In this document: piece after piece, positions 27,029 to 34,662 of the stretch
Layout: each line of letters starts with the position of its first letter
How positions within the stretch are numbered: the stretch's first letter is position 1
Source: Phycisphaerae bacterium
Lineage (GTDB): Bacteria; Planctomycetota; Phycisphaerae; UBA1845
Direction: 5' to 3'
Assembly (NCBI GenBank): GCA_029260215.1
Contig: JAJDDQ010000036.1
Location: 1 to 54,843 of the forward strand
DNA length: 54,843 bases
Program-made: the position numbers and the translations under genes
Notes under the pieces: model-generated
What the model was told of the DNA's origin: nothing
Databases searched by the model: none
The model's input: only the letters and a program-made list of their open reading frames with translations

Positions 27029-28591
27029 TTACTGGTTGAACAGGATTTGCAGCAGGCTGAAGTCGTTCCAGTCTTTGTCGCCGTCGTTGTCGTAGTCGGC
27101 TGACGCGCACTGTGTGTCGAGCGGTTGGTTTGGGCCAGTTGCGCAGTCGTTCCAGATTGCGATATCGAAGAGTGATACATCGTCGTTGTTGTCGAGGTCG
27201 GCTGGGTGCCCGCCCAGTGTTCCGTCGTGGTTGACGGTTTGGGCGAAGACATCGTTTGCGTCGTTGCGTCCGTCAGCCCAGATGAGAACCGACGAGCCGG
27301 CTGGACCGGTAGAAGCCATGAGTCGCGATTTGCTCGATGCGACGGAAGAGACGAGTTCGGAATTGGATTTCCAGACCGGTAGGCCGTCTGCTCCGACGCG
27401 GACGGCGTGGATGCGCTGGTTCCCGAACGATAGTGTTTCCACCCAGAATACCATAGCTCCGTTGTGCCGATGCACCGTTCGCACTTGGCCCAGTTCCGTT
27501 GTGGTTAGCGGCGCGATGGTTGTACCGTTCGCGCTCCAGAGTCGTTCGCCGCTGCTGGAGATTCGTTGGCCATAGACACCGAATTCGGGGAATGGGCCAC
27601 CCGCTTCCTCTCTCCAGAAGACGTAGGTGTCGCCCGAGTTGGAGTCGAACATGACATCCGGTGCGGTGCGCGGGCGGGCGAACATTGAGACCGTAACGCC
27701 GTTGTGGCTGAACTGCTCGGTGCCGTCTGCGAGAATGTGCTGCGTGTGTACTTGAAGCGGTGAGACGCTGTACCAGGCGAATGCGGCTCCGCCGTTTTGG
27801 TCTGAGACGAACTGCGGGAAGTTGGCGATTTGCAGCGCTCCGCCGTCGAAGATCGCGGGCGGCGTGTCACCCCACATGGGGCTGCCCTCTGCGTCGAACT
27901 TCTGGGCATGCAAGTGGTTGGGGGACAAAAAGCCGCGCACAAGGGAGATGATTATCGAGCCGTTGTCGGAGGTGTTCATGTCGGCGGCGGATGTCGTTGT
28001 GCCGCCGATTGCGGGAATGGTCAGGCCCGTGCCCCAGAGAATCGTGCCGTTGGGGCTGAGCCTTTGTAGTTTCACCTCGTTGTTACTTTTCCATGCGACG
28101 ACGACGTCGCCGTCGGTCGTGCCGGATATTTTGGGGGCGGCTACGAAGTCGTTTCCGGTGGTCAGTTGCACGCCGGTCGGCCCCCAGAGTTGGACACCCG
28201 TTGGGCTGACTTTCGTCGCGGTGATCTGCGTACCGCCGGAGCGATCGTCGCGAAACGTGAGCAGGGCGTTTCCGGTGACGTCGATGTCGAGGTCGTAGTC
28301 CTGGGTCGAGCTGAAACCCCGGTCTGCCAATAGGACGCCGTTGTGAGGCCACTGTTCGTGACCGGCTGCGTTGAGTCGTTGCAAGTAGACGTCGTATCCG
28401 CCGGTCGCATTGTCGAACCAACTGATGTACGCGCCGCCGTCGGGCAGGGTGCGGATTTTCGGCTGCGTTTGTTCGCCGTTGCGATCGGCGATCGGGAGGT
28501 TGGTTGTGGCGCTTTGAGGCCAATCCGCCTGTAGGGAACTGGTGCTGCTCAAGCTCAAGAATAATATGACGACAAGCGTGGTTCGAAACAT
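27029..28591 (-). CDS. Secreted protein with dockerin-like C-terminus
   Basis: A 520-residue exported protein with signal peptide MFRTTLVVILFLSLSSTSSL. Most of the chain is a run of ~50-residue beta-rich repeats (GGAYISWFDNATGGYDVYLQ, DVVVAWKSNNEVKLQRLSPN, YVFWREEAGG), probably a beta propeller. The last ~60 residues are dockerin-like with two Ca-binding loops: DLDNNDDVSLFDI and DYDNDGDKDWNDF. In Planctomycetes such tails occur on many secreted proteins without a cellulosome; their partner is unknown. It is divergent from the sigma factor gene. Confidence 0.8.
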   Translation of the reverse strand: MFRTTLVVILFLSLSSTSSLQADWPQSATTNLPIADRNGEQTQPKIRTLPDGGAYISWFDNATGGYDVYLQRLNAAGHEQWPHNGVLLADRGFSSTQDYDLDIDVTGNALLTFRDDRSGGTQITATKVSPTGVQLWGPTGVQLTTGNDFVAAPKISGTTDGDVVVAWKSNNEVKLQRLSPNGTILWGTGLTIPAIGGTTTSAADMNTSDNGSIIISLVRGFLSPNHLHAQKFDAEGSPMWGDTPPAIFDGGALQIANFPQFVSDQNGGAAFAWYSVSPLQVHTQHILADGTEQFSHNGVTVSMFARPRTAPDVMFDSNSGDTYVFWREEAGGPFPEFGVYGQRISSSGERLWSANGTTIAPLTTTELGQVRTVHRHNGAMVFWVETLSFGNQRIHAVRVGADGLPVWKSNSELVSSVASSKSRLMASTGPAGSSVLIWADGRNDANDVFAQTVNHDGTLGGHPADLDNNDDVSLFDIAIWNDCATGPNQPLDTQCASADYDNDGDKDWNDFSLLQILFNQ

Positions 28592-28897
28592 CGTGTGACC
28601 CCTTCATGTAGAATTCGTCCCATCGTATCTTTTGTCGATGCCCAATTCAAACTTTCAGTGTGACGGCAGGGTTTTCGGTTGACTGGTTGGGGTGCAACCC
28701 GCAAATCGCTCCACCGTCCAATAAGGCGAAATCGGCGAGTGCGGCTGGGGATATGGAGCGTTCGTTACTGTTCCCGGCGTGCGTTGGCGGGGGCGAGGGC
28801 GATTTGTGCTGCGAAATGCGGTTTCGTCGGAAGTCCTGATGCCTTGGACGTTGTTTTTTGCCTACAATAACGAGAATACCGTTCCGGGGGCTGCGAA
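28592..28897. promoter_or_regulatory. Divergent intergenic region with possible sigma-factor gene promoter
   Basis: This 306-bp region lies between the start codons of the dockerin-like gene (minus) and the sigma factor gene (plus) and must hold both promoters. A good -10 hexamer TACAAT is seen at 28863-28868, 29 nt before the sigma-factor ATG. No matching -35 was found at 16-18 nt; TTGGAC lies only 13 nt upstream. An ECF-type promoter recognised by the factor itself is possible but not demonstrable here. Confidence 0.3.
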
Positions 28898-29473
28898 ATG
28901 GACCAGGCGTCGATCGCCGAGACAACACAACTGCTTCGGGCTGTCAGTGCGGGCGAGCCGGCTGCCGTCGATCGTTTGCTGCCCGTGGTGTACGAGCATC
29001 TGCGTGCGATGGCAGGCAACTACTTCCGTGGTGAGCCGGGCGATCACACGTTGCAGCCCACGGCGCTTGTTCACGAAGCCTATGTCCGTCTGGTTCGCGC
29101 CGATTCGCTCGCATGGAAAGATCGGGCACATTTTATGGCGCTGGCAGCCAACGCTATGAGGCGCATTCTCGCCGATCACGCCCGTGCTCGTTCGGCGGCC
29201 AAACGCGGCGGGGGGTGGGATCGGGTTTCCCTGGATGAGGCTGTGAATCCGCCTGGGGATTCGTTCGTGGATGTTGTCGTTTTGGACGCGGTGTTGAAGG
29301 AGCTGGCTGACCTGGACGAGCGCAAGCACCGCATCGTCGAGCTGCGCTTTTTCGGGGGGTTGACGGTTGAGGAAATCGCAGCCGTCATCGACGTATCGAA
29401 GACTACCGTTGAGACGGAATGGCGCACTGCCCGTGCCTGGCTCAAGTCCGAGCTTGAGCGGAGGCAGCCCTGA
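28898..29473 (+). CDS. ECF-like RNA polymerase sigma factor (kinase-associated type)
   Basis: A 191-residue sigma-70 family factor. Region 2 is seen in HTLQPTALVHEAYVRL and HFMALAANAMRRILADHARA. Region 4 helix-turn-helix is seen in ELRFFGGLTVEEIAAVIDVS with KTTVETEWRTARAWL. The pattern fits the ECF-like group typical of Planctomycetes and Acidobacteria that is encoded next to Ser/Thr kinases. Its stop overlaps the kinase ATG by one base (TGATG). The pair is probably co-transcribed, and the kinase may control the factor. The target genes are not known. Confidence 0.92.
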   Translation: MDQASIAETTQLLRAVSAGEPAAVDRLLPVVYEHLRAMAGNYFRGEPGDHTLQPTALVHEAYVRLVRADSLAWKDRAHFMALAANAMRRILADHARARSAAKRGGGWDRVSLDEAVNPPGDSFVDVVVLDAVLKELADLDERKHRIVELRFFGGLTVEEIAAVIDVSKTTVETEWRTARAWLKSELERRQP

Positions 29474-32064
29474 TGGACCGAATTCGTTTCCGCCGTGTTA
29501 CGGAGCTGTTTGAGGCGGCTTGCGAACTGGATCAAAGTGAGCGCGCGCGCTTGCTCGATGACGCATGTCAGGATGATCGCGCGTTGCGCGAAGCCGTGGA
29601 GCGTATGCTTCAACACGACGACGGTTCGGACGATGCGCGTGACTCGATGGTCGGTGCCGGGCAGCGCGTGTTTGCGGAAGCGGCTTCGTCGATTTCGCCG
29701 GACAGCGGAGGATGGGCGACGGCGAACGGGGCTGAGTTGGTCGGCACGTGCGTTGATGGATACAAGCTGTTGCGCACGCTTGGCGCCGGCGGGATGGGCA
29801 TCGTCTACGAGGCTGAGCAGGAGAGGCCGAAGCGTCGGGTGGCGTTGAAAGTGCTATCGCATGCGCTTGTGGCGCGACGCATGTTTCAGCGTTTCGATTT
29901 GGAAGCACAGGTTCTGGCCCGGTTGCAGCATCCCAATATCGCGCAGATTTTCGATACCGGTACGCTCCGAAGCGATGGTCGGGATCGGCCTTATCTGGTG
30001 ATGGAACTGGTCGAGGGTGAGCCGCTGACGCGCTATGCGGACCGATCGAAGCTCAACGTACGTCAACGTCTTGAACTCATCCTGGCTGTTTGCGAGGGCG
30101 TTGAGCATGCCCATCAGCGCGGTGTGATTCATCGCGATCTCAAGCCCGGTAACATTCTCGTGGACAAGACCGGTCGGCCTAAGATTCTCGACTTCGGCAT
30201 CGCGCGTGTTACCAACGCCGACGTGCGTGTGACGACGTTGCATACGTCGGCTGGTCAGATGATCGGCACATTGCCTTACATGAGTCCGGAGCAGGTGCGT
30301 GGCCAGTCCGACGAAGTTGACATTCGGGCCGATGTTTATGCGCTTGGCGTAATTCTGTTTCAGTTGCTGACGGGCGAATTGCCTCTGGATTTATCGGGTC
30401 GCACCGTTATTGAAGCGGCCAGAATCATCGCGGAGACGGACCCGCCTGCGCTCGGTACGGTGAATCGCTCGCTGCGCGGAGACTTGGAAGCCATCGTGGC
30501 CAAAGCGCTCGAGAAAGACTTGGGCCGCCGCTACGCTTCGGCTTCCGCTTTGGCGGCGGACATCAATCGTCATTTGGGCAACGAGCCGATACTGGCCCGG
30601 CCGGCGAGCAACTGGTATCAGGTGCGCAAGTTCGCACGTCGCAACAAGCCAATCGTCGCGGGAGTAGCCACCGCATTCGTCGCGCTTGTGCTCGGCTTTG
30701 TGGTGACAAGAGTTCAGCTTGCCCGAGCGCTTCGCGCGGAGGAGTTGGCTGAGGCTCGCTTGGTTCAGGTAACCGAAGCCAACGCGGTGGCGGCTGCAAC
30801 CGCAGCCCGTGCCGAACGTGTCAGTGGCTTTTTGCGATCAACATTCAGTCTGGCGGACCCTGACGCGCGCGGCGGGCGGGAACTTACCGTGCGTGTTCTC
30901 CTGGACGAAACAGCCAAACGCATCTCCGGCGAATTACACGATGATCCGCTCGTCGAAGCTTCCATCCACCTGGTTGTTGGCCGTGGGTACGGATCGATCG
31001 GCCTCTATCCTCAGGCGGAAGGGCAACTCCGCGACGCTTTGCGTTTGTATGAGGATCAACTCGACCCGCATCACTCCGATGCGGCGGTAGCGCGCAACCG
31101 GCTCGCCGAGGCGTTGATGCAACGGGGATCGCTGGCAGAGGCGGAGCGGTACGTCATGCAGATTCGCTCCGCGCCGTTTTCCGCAATCAGCCGGGATGAT
31201 GAGCAACGCATTGTGGCGACCAACACGCTCGGCAGAATTCGATTTCGCCAGGGCAGGCTGGACGAAGCGGAGCGCCTGTTCACAGAAGCCGCCGACGCGA
31301 GGGCTGCACGGTTCGGCGATGAAGACCGAATGTCCGTCGTCTACGCAACCAATCTGGGCGTCGCCTGGCTTCGATTGGGTAAGCTGGAGCAGGCAGAAGC
31401 CGTCTTCCGCAGAACACTCAAGCTACGCCGATCTTTGTACGCTGACGGCCGGCGTCACATCGCGGAATCGCTGAACAATCTCGGTTCCACTTTGCGCGCC
31501 GGGCAAAAATTCGAAGAGGCAGAAGCGGTTTTTCGTGAAGCGTTGGATATCTTTCGGAGGCTGTTTCCGAACGATCATCGCCAGAAGCAGACAGCACTGA
31601 GCAACCTGGGGGGTGTCCTGTTGGCCCAGCGTGACTTCGACGCGGCGGAGCCGATCGCGCGCGAGTTGCTCGATGTTCGCCGGGACATGTACGGCGAAGA
31701 AAACGCGTTGGTTGCCAAGGCGATGCACAATCTCGGTGTCGTGCTGCATGCAAAGGGCGATTACCAACAGGCCGCCGAATTGCTCGTGGAAGCGCTCGCC
31801 ATGCGACGCAGGATTTTGGGCGAGGAACATTGGCGAACCGCCGTCGCGAAGACCTCGCTCGCGAGAGCTTACAAGAGTCTCGCGAGACTTGATGAGGCTG
31901 ACCATCTGTTGGGTGAAGCTCAAATCACCTTCCTCGGCCAATTCGGTGAGAACGATCGGCGTACGCTCAAGGTCAAGAAAATCAGGAATCAAATCGCTCA
32001 GGATCGAGCGATCAGTCGGCACGAACCCGACGCGCCTCGCGATACGGCTGTGCCGAAAGACTGA
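29473..32064 (+). CDS. Transmembrane Ser/Thr protein kinase with TPR sensor region
   Basis: An 863-residue PknB-type kinase. The catalytic domain spans ~97-375: glycine loop GAGGMGIVY (104-112), Lys126 (VALKVL), HRDLKPGN with Asp222, and DFG Asp240, then GTLPYMSPEQVRG. An acidic cytoplasmic N-terminal segment of ~95 residues precedes it. One membrane helix lies near 390-415 (PIVAGVATAFVALVLGFVV). The extracytoplasmic part has about eight tetratricopeptide-like repeats (EAERLFTEAADARAARFGDE, EAEAVFREALDIFRRLFPND). All kinase motifs are intact. It likely signals from the envelope to the co-encoded sigma factor. Confidence 0.93.
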   Translation: MDRIRFRRVTELFEAACELDQSERARLLDDACQDDRALREAVERMLQHDDGSDDARDSMVGAGQRVFAEAASSISPDSGGWATANGAELVGTCVDGYKLLRTLGAGGMGIVYEAEQERPKRRVALKVLSHALVARRMFQRFDLEAQVLARLQHPNIAQIFDTGTLRSDGRDRPYLVMELVEGEPLTRYADRSKLNVRQRLELILAVCEGVEHAHQRGVIHRDLKPGNILVDKTGRPKILDFGIARVTNADVRVTTLHTSAGQMIGTLPYMSPEQVRGQSDEVDIRADVYALGVILFQLLTGELPLDLSGRTVIEAARIIAETDPPALGTVNRSLRGDLEAIVAKALEKDLGRRYASASALAADINRHLGNEPILARPASNWYQVRKFARRNKPIVAGVATAFVALVLGFVVTRVQLARALRAEELAEARLVQVTEANAVAAATAARAERVSGFLRSTFSLADPDARGGRELTVRVLLDETAKRISGELHDDPLVEASIHLVVGRGYGSIGLYPQAEGQLRDALRLYEDQLDPHHSDAAVARNRLAEALMQRGSLAEAERYVMQIRSAPFSAISRDDEQRIVATNTLGRIRFRQGRLDEAERLFTEAADARAARFGDEDRMSVVYATNLGVAWLRLGKLEQAEAVFRRTLKLRRSLYADGRRHIAESLNNLGSTLRAGQKFEEAEAVFREALDIFRRLFPNDHRQKQTALSNLGGVLLAQRDFDAAEPIARELLDVRRDMYGEENALVAKAMHNLGVVLHAKGDYQQAAELLVEALAMRRRILGEEHWRTAVAKTSLARAYKSLARLDEADHLLGEAQITFLGQFGENDRRTLKVKKIRNQIAQDRAISRHEPDAPRDTAVPKD

Positions 32065-32084
32065 CGCGGGTCCGCTTGAAATGC

Positions 32085-32114
32085 AACGAGCCGCGGACTT
32101 CAGTCCGCGCGGAC
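32085..32114 (+). repeat. 30-bp palindromic intergenic repeat, copy 2
   Basis: It has the same start (AACGAGCCGCG) and end (CGCGCGGAC) as the copy at 26979-27008, with hairpin CGCGGAC-TTCA-GTCCGCG. It lies 21 bp after the kinase stop and 37 bp from the 3' end of the convergent fmt gene. Copy 1 also lies in a convergent junction. A bidirectional terminator or mRNA-end role is possible, although no T-tract follows on either strand. Confidence 0.75.
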
Positions 32115-32151
32115 TTTGAGAATTCCACAATCGCGAACCACGTCGTATCCG

Positions 32152-33102
32152 CTACCCATTAATCGAAACAAACCGATCACCCGGTTGCACGCGGCGACCG
32201 TTCATGTAATCGCGCCACGGCATGAGCTTGCCCGACTGCGGCTTGATCTCCACGATTTCAAGAGCGCCGTCGGCGAGGCTGATGTTGTGTCGTTCGTCGA
32301 TCACACCGGGCGCGTCACCCGACCCGCCTTCAGCCAAACGAACGCGGGCCAGTGTCACGACCTCTTCGCGCGAACCATCCGCCGACACGAATCGGCACGA
32401 CGCCCCAGGCCACGACCACAACCCGTGAATCCGCCGCACCAATTCCACCGCCGGCTGGTCAAAGACGATTCGCCCGTCGGACTTGGCCAGCTTGGGGGCG
32501 AGCGTGGCTTGACTGTCGTCCTGCTGCACGCCTTCCGGTACCGCTTCGTCGGCGAATAAGGCGAGCGCCTCAAACACAGCGGCCGGGCCAAGCAGAGCGA
32601 GGCGATCGTGCAGGTCTGAGGCTGTCTCGTTCGGCAGAATGTCCGTATCAGCCGACGTCAAAATAGCACCGGCGTCCATACGATCGACCAGCTTGAAAAC
32701 GGTCACACCCGTTCGCTGGTCGCCGTTGAGGACCGCCCGTTGGAACGGAGCAGCCCCGCGTAGTTTCGGGAGCAGCGAAGCGTGCAGGTTGATGCATCCT
32801 CCGCGAATCGCAGATCGAAACGGCTGCTTGATTTTTTGCCCGAACGCGATGACCACACCGACATCCGCACGAAGACCGGCGATACGGTTCACGATTTCCG
32901 CATCGTTGATATTTTCAGCCTCAACCACCTCGATACCCATTTGCATCGCGGCTGTTTTAACCGGCGTCGGCGTGGTTCGCTTACCCCGTCCGGCCCGGCG
33001 ATCGGGCTGGGTAATGACCAGCAGCGGCGCGCAGCCCCGCTCCGCCAGCGCTTCGAGCGTTGGCAACGCAAAATCACCGGATGCTATGAATATCAGTCGC
33101 AT
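32152..33102 (-). CDS. fmt: Methionyl-tRNA formyltransferase
   Basis: A 316-residue enzyme that formylates initiator Met-tRNA with 10-formyl-tetrahydrofolate. The start at 33102 gives the family N-terminus MRLIFIASGDFALPTLEALA; a longer frame from 33135 adds an atypical extension. The catalytic signature INLHASLLPKLRGAAPFQRA (Asn and His of the active site) and the later DRMDAGAIL (active-site Asp) are present. The C-terminal OB-fold domain (GLWSWPGASCRF) is complete. The length is normal. No peptide deformylase gene is seen next to it. A frame ending inside its first codons (33093-33452) may be coupled to it. Confidence 0.95.
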   Translation of the reverse strand: MRLIFIASGDFALPTLEALAERGCAPLLVITQPDRRAGRGKRTTPTPVKTAAMQMGIEVVEAENINDAEIVNRIAGLRADVGVVIAFGQKIKQPFRSAIRGGCINLHASLLPKLRGAAPFQRAVLNGDQRTGVTVFKLVDRMDAGAILTSADTDILPNETASDLHDRLALLGPAAVFEALALFADEAVPEGVQQDDSQATLAPKLAKSDGRIVFDQPAVELVRRIHGLWSWPGASCRFVSADGSREEVVTLARVRLAEGGSGDAPGVIDERHNISLADGALEIVEIKPQSGKLMPWRDYMNGRRVQPGDRFVSING

Positions 33103-33452
33103 AAGACCCGCGTTTGACGTATCGAATACACACAAATTCTCCGTGCCAGCCCACTCGCATTATACGCGCCGTGTTCGCAGAGGGCTGTATTCACCGGCCC
33201 CCAAACCATAGACCCCGCATCTCCCGTCATCGCCTGCGTCGAGGCGATCCGATCGTCATGATAGTACGCAGTCTCGGGCGAAGTCCAGCCGTAATGCGTG
33301 CCCCGCAGAGACTTGCCGGCGCGGGCAGGGTCTTGCCGCGATCTCAACCGGTCCAGTCTATCCGGCTGCTCCCAAAATTCGTACAAGGCATCGAGCTGAT
33401 GAGCTGCCGGCGAACCTGGCCACGTATCGACTCTACCCTCCCGGGTTTTCAA
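33093..33452 (-). CDS. Doubtful 119-aa ORF overlapping the fmt start
   Basis: The frame ends 10 bp inside fmt, so its stop and the fmt ATG overlap, as in coupled genes. The only start is a TTG at 33452 with no clear ribosome site, although the frame stays open upstream to about 33550. The product (DALYEFWEQPDRLDRLRSRQ, GTHYGWTSPETAYYHDDRIA) matches nothing I know. Codon third positions are mixed rather than GC-rich. It is recorded because the junction is suggestive; it may be a chance frame. Confidence 0.2.
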   Translation of the reverse strand: MKTREGRVDTWPGSPAAHQLDALYEFWEQPDRLDRLRSRQDPARAGKSLRGTHYGWTSPETAYYHDDRIASTQAMTGDAGSMVWGPVNTALCEHGAYNASGLARRICVYSIRQTRVLCD

Positions 33453-33693
33453 CGGCTCGCATTTATGCGGAATCGCCGGTGAGCGTATCGCGAAGTCGGC
33501 GGCGTCGCGACGAGGTACACAGTTGACCCGCCGGCGACCAAATCATCCAAAAATCGTCGATTCTGAGCTCAGCCGGGGGCGCGCGCTTTTTTTACCCCAA
33601 AAGCGCGCGCCTCCGACGTTATATTAGTAGGAGACGGCGCCCCAATCATGCGGTACGACCGCCGGGCGACAATTGAATTTCAGGAGCAGCACG
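33103..33693. other. Intergenic region upstream of fmt and of the SDR operon
   Basis: This divergent gap holds the doubtful minus-strand frame near fmt and, at 33578-33611, a perfect 13-bp inverted repeat. After that lies a possible -10 hexamer TATATT (33620-33625) for the plus-strand operon. A plus-strand frame from ATG 33648 has poor ribosome-site spacing and is not annotated. Confidence 0.4.
33578..33611. repeat. Perfect 13-bp inverted repeat
   Basis: The left arm GGCGCGCGCTTTT (33578-33590) and right arm AAAAGCGCGCGCC (33599-33611) are perfectly complementary around an 8-nt loop. It lies just upstream of a TATATT hexamer and 82 bp before a short ORF with a strong ribosome site. It is symmetric, so on either strand the arm ends in U or A runs inside the stem rather than a free U-tract. 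This is not a standard terminator; an operator or protein-binding site is equally possible. Confidence 0.7.
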
Positions 33694-33828
33694 ATGACCC
33701 AAGGGACCGTAAACGCACTACACGTTTTCTCGCCCGCACCAACCGTTCCGATACGAGATTCCCAGCTCCGCCGATTCGGTCACGGCCCCCGAAACGCATT
33801 GCCTGTCGCCTGCCGTGGTTCGGGCTGA
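33694..33828 (+). CDS. Candidate 44-aa leader ORF upstream of the SDR gene
   Basis: ATG 33694 follows AGGAG (33682-33686) with a 7-nt spacer, the best ribosome site in this part of the window. The peptide starts MTQGTVNALHVF and contains Pro- and Arg-rich segments, ending VACRGSG. It stops 46 nt before the SDR start. There is no signal peptide, no run of one amino acid typical of attenuators, and no known family. It may be a small protein, a leader peptide coupled to the operon, or chance. Confidence 0.35.
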   Translation: MTQGTVNALHVFSPAPTVPIRDSQLRRFGHGPRNALPVACRGSG

Positions 33829-33874
33829 CGATTTCACGTATCATTCACGGGATAATCAAATGGAGTAACGAAGC

Positions 33875-34660
33875 ATGAGCGAACTTGCGGGAAAATGGGC
33901 CATCGTGTGCGGAAGCAGTAAGGGCATAGGCCGAGCGTGCGCGATCGGGCTGGCCGGCCGGGGTGCGTCGGTGACGCTGGTGGCACGCGATGAAAGCGCG
34001 CTGGAACAGGTACGCAAATCTCTGTGCAGCGATGCGGGGCAGGAGCATGGCCTGTTGAGCGCTGACTTCGACGATCCGCAGGCGCTTCAGGGCAAAATCG
34101 CCGCCCACGTGAAGGAATCGGGGCCAGCGCACATCCTGGTGAACAATACCGGCGGTCCGAAATCAGGGCCTATCACGGAATCGGAACCGGACGCCTTCGC
34201 ATCCGCGTTTTCGCAGCACATCCTGTGCAACCACCTGCTGACCCAAACGGTGCTGCCGGGGATGAAGGAGGCGGGGTTTGGCCGAGTCATCAACATTATC
34301 TCGACGTCCGTGGTCCAACCCATCAGAGGCTTGGGCGTGTCCAACACCATCCGCGCCGCGGTGGCTAATTGGGCCAAGACGATGGCGAGCGAGTTGGGTG
34401 CGTTCGGGATTACGGTGAACAATGTTCTGCCCGGCTACACGGATACGGATCGATTGAAATCGCTCATCAGCGCGCGGGCACAACGGACGGGCGTTTCCGA
34501 AACCGACGTTGTCGAGCAATGGAAATCGACCATCCCCGTCGGTCGCCTCGGTCGTCCGGAGGAAATCGCCGCCGTGGTCGCATTTCTCGCGTCGCCGGCT
34601 GCTTCGTACGTCAATGGTGTCAATCTTCCTGTGGACGGCGGGCGCTTGGCCGCCCAATAA
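33875..34660 (+). CDS. SDR-family oxidoreductase, BKR-like with non-canonical active site
   Basis: A 261-residue Rossmann protein of the short-chain dehydrogenase family. The cofactor site is GSSKGIG (residues ~13-19) and NNTGG is seen at ~89-93. At the catalytic YxxxK position the sequence is SNTIR within GVSNTIRAAVANWAKTMA, so both Tyr and Lys are missing. This fits the 3-oxoacyl-ACP-reductase-like subgroup known to lack the SDR tetrad, whose members often have an LSNxxR motif. The C-terminus (NVLPGYTDTDR, GVNLPVDGG) is standard. It is followed after 2 nt by the aldehyde dehydrogenase. The substrate is unknown; the context suggests the same catabolic pathway. Confidence 0.88.
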   Translation: MSELAGKWAIVCGSSKGIGRACAIGLAGRGASVTLVARDESALEQVRKSLCSDAGQEHGLLSADFDDPQALQGKIAAHVKESGPAHILVNNTGGPKSGPITESEPDAFASAFSQHILCNHLLTQTVLPGMKEAGFGRVINIISTSVVQPIRGLGVSNTIRAAVANWAKTMASELGAFGITVNNVLPGYTDTDRLKSLISARAQRTGVSETDVVEQWKSTIPVGRLGRPEEIAAVVAFLASPAASYVNGVNLPVDGGRLAAQ

Positions 34661-34662
34661 CG

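Noticed and set aside
33648-33878. 76-codon frame overlapping the SDR start
   Set aside because: Its ATG is about 15 nt from the nearest ribosome site, its product is Arg/Pro-rich, and it overlaps a frame with a much better site at 33694.
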